Below are positions 54,024 through 60,964 of a stretch of DNA of 64,000 bases, in pieces. The stretch is from NCBI GenBank assembly GCA_963813895.1, contig CAWFAS010000005.1, positions 310,001 to 374,000 of the forward strand. Direction: 5' to 3'. The position numbers and the translations under genes were made by a program. Below the pieces are notes generated by a model, which saw nothing but the letters and a program-made list of their open reading frames with translations, was not told the origin of the DNA and did no database searches. Position 1 is the stretch's first letter; each line of letters starts with the position of its first letter. Source of the stretch: DASZWJ01 sp963813895. Lineage in GTDB: Bacteria > Pseudomonadota > Gammaproteobacteria > JAURND01.

Positions 54024-54036
54024 GATAAACTTTATC
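54024..54036. promoter_or_regulatory. Palindrome GATAAACTTTATC upstream of repeat-protein copy 1
   Basis: A perfect inverted repeat of 6-1-6 bases just before the ribosome site. It is also present before copy 2 (57396-57408) and copy 3 (60783-60795). Candidate operator. Confidence 0.4.
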
Positions 54037-54222
54037 AGCGTATTTATACATTTTTGTACGTATACCATAAAATAAAACTGTCGGTCAACTGGATATCTGC
54101 AGGTGACCCAGGGCTGTCTACATCGGCAGCCAAGGCGGGCATATCGGTGCGCAGCAGTGGAAGGTGGTGATCACTATTAGTGGATCAACTCAAATCATCG
54201 CAGAAAGAAGTTAGGGGTCAAA

Positions 54223-54320
54223 AGAGTTAGGGGTCAAGTATTCACATGACACTTGCGCGTGTGACTGTGACCTCTTATGAGATATGACAAGTGTCATGTG
54301 AATACTTGACCCCTAACTCT
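54223..54320. repeat. 33-bp perfect inverted repeat at cassette junction 1/2
   Basis: The arms at 54223-54255 and 54288-54320 (AGAGTTAGGGGTCAAGTATT and onward) are exact complements with a 32-base loop; a partial direct copy GTTAGGGGTCAA lies just before. The homology to nucleotidyltransferase copy 1 starts exactly at its right end. GTTAGGGGTCA-type palindromes recall REP-like elements. The region 54040-54222 holds no gene that I can name. Confidence 0.8.
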
Positions 54321-55031
54321 TCTAATTTGGCGATGTTAGAGTTTGTTGCCCGTAAACTGGGGAAATTAAAGGACCAGTTTATATTCTTGGGTGGATGTAC
54401 GACAGCGTTATTTATTACTGATCCGGCGGCGCCTGATATTCGATCTACCATTGATGTGGATTGCATTGTCGATGTAGCTTCATTGGTGCAATACCATAAA
54501 ATTGAACGCTCTCTCCAGAAACTAGGATTTAAAAAATCATTGGTAGAGGAAGTGATATGTCGTTGGTATTATGATGATGCGATCTTAGACGTTATGCCTA
54601 CAGATGAAAAAATTTTAGGATTCAGTAATTACTGGTATAAAGCAGCCCTTCATAGTGCTATGTCTTATCAGTTGGCGGAAGACTTAACTATTCACTCTGT
54701 TACCGCTCCTTATTTTCTGGCTACCAAAATGGAAGCATTTTATGGTCGTAGCAACGGCGATTTTCTTGTCAGCCATGATTTTGAAGATATGATGACAGTA
54801 ATAGATGGTCGGCCTGAAATTATTGAAGAAGTAAGAGACTCTGACAAACTCTTAAAGAAATATTTAGCGGAAAAATTTGGCCATATAATAGAAAATCCGC
54901 AATTCCATGTGGCGTTACCAGGACATTTAAATTATGGTTCTCTAACCATTGAACGCGCTGAAATAGTTTTAAGTCGGATAGAAAATTTAATAAATAGCGG
55001 AGCCTCAAATGAAGTTGTTATGGCTAATTGA
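54291..55031 (+). CDS. AbiEii/AbiGii-type nucleotidyltransferase, copy 2 (hybrid start)
   Basis: Identical to copy 1 from SNLAMLEF onward, except for Tyr to Asp in the VIDGRPEI segment. The first ten codons come from the junction palindrome and begin at a GTG with no ribosome site; an internal ATG (54333) is another option. The catalytic GG and DVD motifs are kept. No HTH gene precedes it, so if it is expressed it lacks its own antitoxin gene. It may be silent. Confidence 0.65.
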   Translation: MSCEYLTPNSSNLAMLEFVARKLGKLKDQFIFLGGCTTALFITDPAAPDIRSTIDVDCIVDVASLVQYHKIERSLQKLGFKKSLVEEVICRWYYDDAILDVMPTDEKILGFSNYWYKAALHSAMSYQLAEDLTIHSVTAPYFLATKMEAFYGRSNGDFLVSHDFEDMMTVIDGRPEIIEEVRDSDKLLKKYLAEKFGHIIENPQFHVALPGHLNYGSLTIERAEIVLSRIENLINSGASNEVVMAN

Positions 55032-55221
55032 CATACATCTTAATTTTCTCGATGAAACACAAAGGTTATTTTTTTATCAGGATATTGTAAAGAGGCCGCA
55101 TGATGGTTTGCTCATTAGCGGTGATATCGCTGAAGCGTCTTCTATTGCGGTGATTTTAAGTGAAATATGTAATCAGTTGAATAATAGGATTTCGGTGTTA
55201 GAGCAGCCCATCTTGCACTAA
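55009..55221 (+). pseudogene. Metallophosphoesterase, truncated by repeat R3 (copy 2)
   Basis: Same as copy 1 except Thr to Ile in the first metal motif (LIDIHLNFL). Only the Asp-x-His and Gly-Asp motifs remain before R3 ends the frame. Confidence 0.75.
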
Positions 55222-55565
55222 TCTTTGTCCGATCTTCAATCATAAAAACTCGAAATAAGAATAACCGACTTAGTCGTCCCGGCAGGAAGCCGGATCCAGG
55301 ACGCAGGAAGCGAAACTTTCACATCCTGTGAACTGGATCCCGGCTTCCTGCCGGGACGACAAGTCGACTATTCCTGTTCCACGGGATTCAGCTTAGGTAT
55401 CGGCTTTCTTTAATCGCGTTTTTACTCAATCAGATCGAACACAAATTTGTAGGAACAAATTTGAACGCGACAGCGGCCCGAAGGGTGAAGTACAGGATGT
55501 ACTTCATAAATCTCAGCACAAGCTGGACTACTCTAACACCGAAATCCTAAGTGGAACGGGTATAT
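55185..55565. repeat. R3 with palindrome X, cassette unit 2
   Basis: Nearly identical to 51845-52226. One base of the X arm is lost (GCCGGATCC instead of GCCGGGATCC), shared with unit 3. Confidence 0.85.
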
Positions 55566-55566
55566 G

Positions 55567-55614
55567 GTCTGGCTTTGTGCCTTTGACCATGAAGTCAAAG
55601 GCACAAAGCCAGAC
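55567..55614 (-). terminator. 20-bp perfect hairpin behind repeat-protein copy 2
   Basis: Identical to the hairpin at 52228-52275, 13 bases beyond the stop codon of copy 2. Confidence 0.55.
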
Positions 55615-55627
55615 TTGACCCTCTACT

Positions 55628-57382
55628 TTAGAGAGTTTTGGTAATCGGTTGATGGGTCTCAGTTTTATTATCAAGCACATCTAAGCTTGGAGCTTTTGTC
55701 TTTGGTGGCGGCATAAAACGCTGTCCTGCCGTTTGGTGAATGCTCGATTTATAAGCAGATCCTTTAGGTAATTCTAAAGAAGCTTTTTCTCGTTTTTTAA
55801 TCTCTTTTTTTAAATGCGTCTCGAATTTCTTAGCGGATTTCATGTGGCCGGTGCCGCCTTGTCGCATTCTTAAAATAACCTCGGGTTTGATTCCATATTT
55901 CTTTATTTCAAAATGTAATCTTATTATAACATTAATTAATTTATAACCACCACACATACTGACTAGGGCAACAATTTTACTATTTATGAAGTCCAATTTT
56001 CGTAACAATTCAATATTGTTATGAACTGCCTCCAGGTTAGAATGACCACCCGTCATGGAGACCATTCGGCGGATATGATCTTTAGTGAAATCTTTTTCAG
56101 ATAAAGGGCCATGATACTTGCTGACTGCTTTCAGATTTTTAGCCCCACCATTACAACCACCCATATATATAATGTTGCTTAATGTGTATCCATTTTCAAT
56201 AAGCTTCTCAGAATATTCAATTAATCCTTTGATTTTATTACGACCTCCGGTTTCATTAAACAGGGTATCAAAATGAAGACGGGTAAATTCGGGGCCCAAT
56301 ATTCCATGTAGAGTGTTATAGTCTTTGGTCAACTCAAGGTTTGAAATTTTATCCTTCGGTAATGAATATTTATTACTTGTTTTTCTTTTTTTAGAATCCG
56401 TTGCTACTAATTTAACTTTTTTAACTTTCTTTATTTTGTCATCACCGCTCCTAATAGAACTAGAGGGAATACCGATAGAAGAAACTACGGATGTTTTTGG
56501 GTTTAATGATATATTGGTTGGAGTTAGGAGGGGACTGACAAGTTCACTCACTGCCGACAATATGTGCATGTATGCTGAGTTAGTAGCATGATTTGATCCA
56601 TTATCACGTGTAACTTTTTCGGTTTCTAAATTTTCTTGTGAACCAGTAAGTCCTTGACATGAGTCGTGGAGTGCGATTGGCATGGATGACAGCCCAAAAC
56701 TTTGAGGGAATCTGGCACTATTTATTTGCTTAGCTTTTTTACGGCGCTTTGATAAATTTTTTTTATCATCACCCTGCTGAATAGCACTGCTGAATAAAGG
56801 TTGCGGCGAACTCAGAGGTAGCGTAGTCGTTTTTACATGTTGAAGGTTGGAATTTGGAGATTTTTTTCTTTTTTGACCACGCGCTGTCTTTTTTATTTCA
56901 GGAGGGGAAATAGCTATGTTTTGTAATGTGGGTGTTGCCTGTGGAGTTTGCGGCCAATTGAACACAGAGGAATATAGCCTAGTATTCTGAATCTTCTTTA
57001 ACTCACCAAAAATGTATTGTTCCTCCATAATTTCTTGTTTAATTTTAATTTCTTCTGCCATAGGGCCTCCTCTAGCATGTGAGGGAGCTTTAGATTTTAT
57101 TTTCTGAACTTCTTTAGGGGGCTTTAAATTTTTTTTATCATCACCATGCTGAATAGCGCTGCTGGATAAAGATGGCGGCGAACCTAGAGGTAGGGTATTC
57201 GTGTTTATATGTTGAAGGTCGGAATTTGGAGGGGGGATAGTTATGCCTGGTAATGTGGGTGTTGGCTGTGGAGTTTGCAGCCAATTGAACATAGAGAGAG
57301 GTAGCCTAGTATTCTGAATCTCCTCTAACCCACCAAAAATGTCTTGTTCCTCCAAAAATTTTTTTTTAATTTCTTCTCCCAT
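55628..57382 (-). CDS. TALE-like 33-residue-repeat protein, copy 2 (hybrid)
   Basis: 584 residues. Up to about residue 318 it equals copy 1, including the duplicated N-terminal module, the internal ATG with its own ribosome site (57061) and the basic clusters. From there on it equals copy 3. Repeat units lie at 366-398, 399-431, 432-464 and 465-497, with a degenerate fifth at 498-532. The residues at positions 12-13 are ET, CN, MT and MC. Gly-Gly at 14-15 is present in all four. It has the same strong AGAGGAGG ribosome site as copy 1. It is best explained as the product of an unequal crossover between the outer copies. Confidence 0.8.
   Translation of the reverse strand: MGEEIKKKFLEEQDIFGGLEEIQNTRLPLSMFNWLQTPQPTPTLPGITIPPPNSDLQHINTNTLPLGSPPSLSSSAIQHGDDKKNLKPPKEVQKIKSKAPSHARGGPMAEEIKIKQEIMEEQYIFGELKKIQNTRLYSSVFNWPQTPQATPTLQNIAISPPEIKKTARGQKRKKSPNSNLQHVKTTTLPLSSPQPLFSSAIQQGDDKKNLSKRRKKAKQINSARFPQSFGLSSMPIALHDSCQGLTGSQENLETEKVTRDNGSNHATNSAYMHILSAVSELVSPLLTPTNISLNPKTSVVSSIGIPSSSIRSGDDKIKKVKKVKLVATDSKKRKTSNKYSLPKDKISNLELTKDYNTLHGILGPEFTRLHFDTLFNETGGRNKIKGLIEYSEKLIENGYTLSNIIYMGGCNGGAKNLKAVSKYHGPLSEKDFTKDHIRRMVSMTGGHSNLEAVHNNIELLRKLDFINSKIVALVSMCGGYKLINVIIRLHFEIKKYGIKPEVILRMRQGGTGHMKSAKKFETHLKKEIKKREKASLELPKGSAYKSSIHQTAGQRFMPPPKTKAPSLDVLDNKTETHQPITKTL
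55787..56287 (-). repeat. TALE-like repeat array, copy 2
   Basis: Codes for residues 366-532; position 12-13 pairs ET, CN, MT, MC, then a degenerate unit one residue longer than in copy 1. Identical in sequence to the array of copy 3. Confidence 0.78.
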
Positions 57383-57594
57383 AGGACCTCCTCTTGATAA
57401 ACTTTATCAGCGTATTTATACATTTTTGTACGTATACCATAAAATAAAACTGTCGGTCAACTGGATATCTGCAGGTGACCCAGGGCTGTCTACATCGGCA
57501 GCCAAGGCGGGCATATCGGTGCGCAGCAGTGGAAGGTGGTGATCACTATTAGTGGATCAACTCAAATCATCGCAGAAAGAAGTTAGGGGTCAAA

Positions 57595-57692
57595 AGAGTT
57601 AGGGGTCAAGTATTCACATGACACTTGCGCGTGTGACTGTGACCTCTTATGAGATATGACAAGTGTCATGTGAATACTTGACCCCTAACTCT
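57595..57692. repeat. 33-bp perfect inverted repeat at cassette junction 2/3
   Basis: Same as 54223-54320, followed by an extra 9 bases (CCTAACTCT) that duplicate the end of the arm. Confidence 0.8.
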
Positions 57693-58412
57693 CCTAACTC
57701 TTCTAATTTGGCGATGTTAGAGTTTGTTGCCCGTAAACTGGGGAAATTAAAGGACCAGTTTATATTCTTGGGTGGATGTACGACAGCGTTATTTATTACT
57801 GATCCGGCGGCGCCTGATATTCGATCTACCATTGATGTGGATTGCATTGTCGATGTAGCTTCATTGGTGCAATACCATAAAATTGAACGCTCTCTCCAGA
57901 AACTAGGATTTAAAAAATCATTGGTAGAGGAAGTGATATGTCGTTGGTATTATGATGATGCGATCTTAGACGTTATGCCTACAGATGAAAAAATTTTAGG
58001 ATTCAGTAATTACTGGTATAAAGCAGCCCTTCATAGTGCTATGTCTTATCAGTTGGCGGAAGACTTAACTATTCACTCTGTTACCGCTCCTTATTTTCTG
58101 GCTACCAAAATGGAAGCATTTTATGGTCGTAGCAACGGCGATTTTCTTGTCAGCCATGATTTTGAAGATATGATGACAGTAATATATGGTCGGCCTGAAA
58201 TTATTGAAGAAGTAAGAGACTCTGACAAACTCTTAAAGAAATATTTAGCGGAAAAATTTGGCCATATAATAGAAAATCCGCAATTCCATGTGGCGTTACC
58301 AGGACATTTAAATTATGGTTCTCTAACCATTGAACGCGCTGAAATAGTTTTAAGTCGGATAGAAAATTTAATAAATAGCGGAGCCTCAAATGAAGTTGTT
58401 ATGGCTAATTGA
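57663..58412 (+). CDS. AbiEii/AbiGii-type nucleotidyltransferase, copy 3 (hybrid start)
   Basis: Same as copy 2 with three more junction-derived residues (LTPNSPNSSNLAM) and with the original Tyr in VIYGRPEI. The catalytic motifs are intact. It again lacks a preceding HTH gene and a ribosome site. The 9-base expansion at the junction keeps the frame open. Confidence 0.65.
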   Translation: MSCEYLTPNSPNSSNLAMLEFVARKLGKLKDQFIFLGGCTTALFITDPAAPDIRSTIDVDCIVDVASLVQYHKIERSLQKLGFKKSLVEEVICRWYYDDAILDVMPTDEKILGFSNYWYKAALHSAMSYQLAEDLTIHSVTAPYFLATKMEAFYGRSNGDFLVSHDFEDMMTVIYGRPEIIEEVRDSDKLLKKYLAEKFGHIIENPQFHVALPGHLNYGSLTIERAEIVLSRIENLINSGASNEVVMAN

Positions 58413-58602
58413 CATACATCTTAATTTTCTCGATGAAACACAAAGGTTATTTTTTTATCAGGATATTGTAAAGAGGCCGCATGATGGTTTGCTCATTAGC
58501 GGTGATATCGCTGAAGCGTCTTCTATTGCGGTGATTTTAAGTGAAATATGTAATCAGTTGAATAATAGGATTTCGGTGTTAGAGCAGCCCATCTTGCACT
58601 AA
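58390..58602 (+). pseudogene. Metallophosphoesterase, truncated by repeat R3 (copy 3)
   Basis: Identical to copy 2. The gene is cut by R3 at the same base, so the truncation came before the amplification. Confidence 0.75.
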
Positions 58603-58946
58603 TCTTTGTCCGATCTTCAATCGTAAAAACTCGAAATAAGAATAACCGACTTAGTCGTCCCGGCAGGAAGCCGGATCCAGGACGCAGGAAGCGAAACTTT
58701 CACATCCTGTGAACTGGATCCCGGCTTCCTGCCGGGACGACAAGTCGACTATTCCTGTTCCACGGGATTCAGCTTAGGTATCGGCTTTCTTTAATCGCGT
58801 TTTTACTCAATCAGATCGAACACAAATTTGTAGGAACAAATTTGAACGCGACAGCGGCCCGAAGGGTGAAGTACAGGATGTACTTCATAAATCTCAGCAC
58901 AAGCTGGACTACTCTAACACCGAAATCCTAAGTGGAACGGGTATAT
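58565..58946. repeat. R3 with palindrome X, cassette unit 3
   Basis: Nearly identical to 55185-55565, with the same one-base loss in X. Confidence 0.85.
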
Positions 58947-58947
58947 G

Positions 58948-58995
58948 GTCTGGCTTTGTGCCTTTGACCATGAAGTCAAAGGCACAAAGCCAGAC
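58948..58995 (-). terminator. 20-bp perfect hairpin behind repeat-protein copy 3
   Basis: Identical to the hairpins of units 1 and 2, directly behind the stop codon of copy 3. Confidence 0.55.
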
Positions 58996-59008
58996 TTGAC
59001 CCTCTACT

Positions 59009-60769
59009 TTAGAGAGTTTTGGTAATCGGTTGATGGGTCTCAGTTTTATTATCAAGCACATCTAAGCTTGGAGCTTTTGTCTTTGGTGGCGGCATAAAAC
59101 GCTGTCCTGCCGTTTGGTGAATGCTCGATTTATAAGCAGATCCTTTAGGTAATTCTAAAGAAGCTTTTTCTCGTTTTTTAATCTCTTTTTTTAAATGCGT
59201 CTCGAATTTCTTAGCGGATTTCATGTGGCCGGTGCCGCCTTGTCGCATTCTTAAAATAACCTCGGGTTTGATTCCATATTTCTTTATTTCAAAATGTAAT
59301 CTTATTATAACATTAATTAATTTATAACCACCACACATACTGACTAGGGCAACAATTTTACTATTTATGAAGTCCAATTTTCGTAACAATTCAATATTGT
59401 TATGAACTGCCTCCAGGTTAGAATGACCACCCGTCATGGAGACCATTCGGCGGATATGATCTTTAGTGAAATCTTTTTCAGATAAAGGGCCATGATACTT
59501 GCTGACTGCTTTCAGATTTTTAGCCCCACCATTACAACCACCCATATATATAATGTTGCTTAATGTGTATCCATTTTCAATAAGCTTCTCAGAATATTCA
59601 ATTAATCCTTTGATTTTATTACGACCTCCGGTTTCATTAAACAGGGTATCAAAATGAAGACGGGTAAATTCGGGGCCCAATATTCCATGTAGAGTGTTAT
59701 AGTCTTTGGTCAACTCAAGGTTTGAAATTTTATCCTTCGGTAATGAATATTTATTACTTGTTTTTCTTTTTTTAGAATCCGTTGCTACTAATTTAACTTT
59801 TTTAACTTTCTTTATTTTGTCATCACCGCTCCTAATAGAACTAGAGGGAATACCGATAGAAGAAACTACGGATGTTTTTGGGTTTAATGATATATTGGTT
59901 GGAGTTAGGAGGGGACTGACAAGTTCACTCACTGCCGACAATATGTGCATGTATGCTGAGTTAGTAGCATGATTTGATCCATTATCACGTGTAACTTTTT
60001 CGGTTTCTAAATTTTCTTGTGAACCAGTAAGTCCTTGACATGAGTCGTGGAGTGCGATTGGCATGGATGACAGCCCAAAACTTTGAGGGAATCTGGCACT
60101 ATTTATTTGCTTAGCTTTTTTAAGGCGCTTTGATAAATTTTTTTTATCATCACCCTGCTGAATAGCACTGCTGGATAAAGGTGGCGGCGAACTCAGAGGT
60201 AGGGTAGTCGTTTTTACATGTTGAAGGTTGGAATTTGGAGATTTTTTTCTTTTTTGACCACGCGCTGTCTTTTTTATTTCAGGAGGGGAAATAGCTATGT
60301 TTTGTAATGTGGGTGTTGCCTGTGGAGTTTGCGGCCAATTGAACACAGAGGAATATAGCCTAGTATTCTGAATCTTCTTTAACTCACCAAAAATGTATTG
60401 TTCCTCCATAATTTCTTGTTTAATTTTAATTTCTTCTGCCATAGGGCCTCCTCTAGCATGTGAGGGAGCTTTAGATTTTATTTTCTGAACTTCTTTAGGG
60501 GGCTTTAAATTTTTTTTATCATCACCATGCTGAATAGCGCTGCTGGATAAAGATGGCGGCGAACCTAGAGGTAGGGTATTCGTGTTTATATGTTGAAGGT
60601 CGGAATTTGGAGGGGGGATAGTTATGCCTGGTAATGTGGGTGTTGGCTGTGGAGTTTGCAGCCAATTGAACATAGAGGGAGATAGCCTAGTATTCTGAAT
60701 CTTCTCTAACCCACCAAAAATGTCTTGTTCCTCCACAATTTCTTTTTTAATTTTAATTTCTTCTCCCAT
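59009..60769 (-). CDS. TALE-like 33-residue-repeat protein, copy 3
   Basis: 586 residues. The first 30 or so residues differ from copies 1 and 2 (MGEEIKIKKEIVEEQDIF), and a few later ones differ too (KRLKK for KRRKK, SPPPLSSS for SPQPLFSS). The repeat units lie at 368-400, 401-433, 434-466 and 467-499, with a degenerate fifth at 500-534; position 12-13 pairs are ET, CN, MT and MC. The second N-terminal module starts at Met110 (60442) behind AGAGGAGG. The upstream DNA differs from that of copies 1 and 2, so this may be the ancestral locus with its own promoter. The tail of 52 residues (GQRFMPPPKTKAPSLDVL) is common to all copies. Confidence 0.8.
   Translation of the reverse strand: MGEEIKIKKEIVEEQDIFGGLEKIQNTRLSPSMFNWLQTPQPTPTLPGITIPPPNSDLQHINTNTLPLGSPPSLSSSAIQHGDDKKNLKPPKEVQKIKSKAPSHARGGPMAEEIKIKQEIMEEQYIFGELKKIQNTRLYSSVFNWPQTPQATPTLQNIAISPPEIKKTARGQKRKKSPNSNLQHVKTTTLPLSSPPPLSSSAIQQGDDKKNLSKRLKKAKQINSARFPQSFGLSSMPIALHDSCQGLTGSQENLETEKVTRDNGSNHATNSAYMHILSAVSELVSPLLTPTNISLNPKTSVVSSIGIPSSSIRSGDDKIKKVKKVKLVATDSKKRKTSNKYSLPKDKISNLELTKDYNTLHGILGPEFTRLHFDTLFNETGGRNKIKGLIEYSEKLIENGYTLSNIIYMGGCNGGAKNLKAVSKYHGPLSEKDFTKDHIRRMVSMTGGHSNLEAVHNNIELLRKLDFINSKIVALVSMCGGYKLINVIIRLHFEIKKYGIKPEVILRMRQGGTGHMKSAKKFETHLKKEIKKREKASLELPKGSAYKSSIHQTAGQRFMPPPKTKAPSLDVLDNKTETHQPITKTL
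59168..59668 (-). repeat. TALE-like repeat array, copy 3
   Basis: Codes for residues 368-534, identical to the array of copy 2. Confidence 0.78.
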
Positions 60770-60964
60770 AGGGCCTCCTCTTGATAAACTTTATCAGCGT
60801 ATTTATACATTTGGTTCACAGGCGATCTTAAAGATATGCACTCGTCCTTAGTATTATCATTGTGAGGTGTATTTTTTAAAATATTTTGCTGATCTTTTGC
60901 CGGTACCGCGTATTTGTGCACTAAAAGCCATTTGAGCAAATTTGTGGATAAACGGATACTGTCA

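Larger units (their letters stand above)
50981..54320. repeat. Tandem cassette unit 1 (about 3.34 kb)
   Basis: It runs from TCTAATTTGGCGATG, inside nucleotidyltransferase copy 1, to the 33-bp inverted repeat before copy 2. Content: nucleotidyltransferase, truncated phosphoesterase, R3 with X, hairpin, repeat protein (minus strand) and junction palindrome. It is nearly identical to units 2 and 3 outside the repeat-protein core. Confidence 0.9.
54321..57701. repeat. Tandem cassette unit 2 (about 3.38 kb)
   Basis: The same order as unit 1. Its repeat protein is a hybrid: the C-terminal part equals copy 3 and the N-terminal part equals copy 1. The right junction is the same as that of unit 1. 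Confidence 0.9.
57702..60812. repeat. Tandem cassette unit 3 (about 3.1 kb, no right junction)
   Basis: Same order as units 1 and 2. It ends where the upstream region of the repeat gene departs from units 1 and 2 (after ATTTATACATTT), so it probably keeps the original upstream DNA of this gene. Confidence 0.88.

Noticed and set aside
50981..60812. Triplication as a pure assembly error
   Set aside because: The units carry distinguishing differences in the repeat core, junctions and single bases, so they are separate copies. Copy number still needs long reads.
60706..60939. Minus-strand open frame of 77 codons upstream of repeat-protein copy 3
   Set aside because: It runs in another frame into the start of copy 3, has no ribosome site, and is absent in front of copies 1 and 2.
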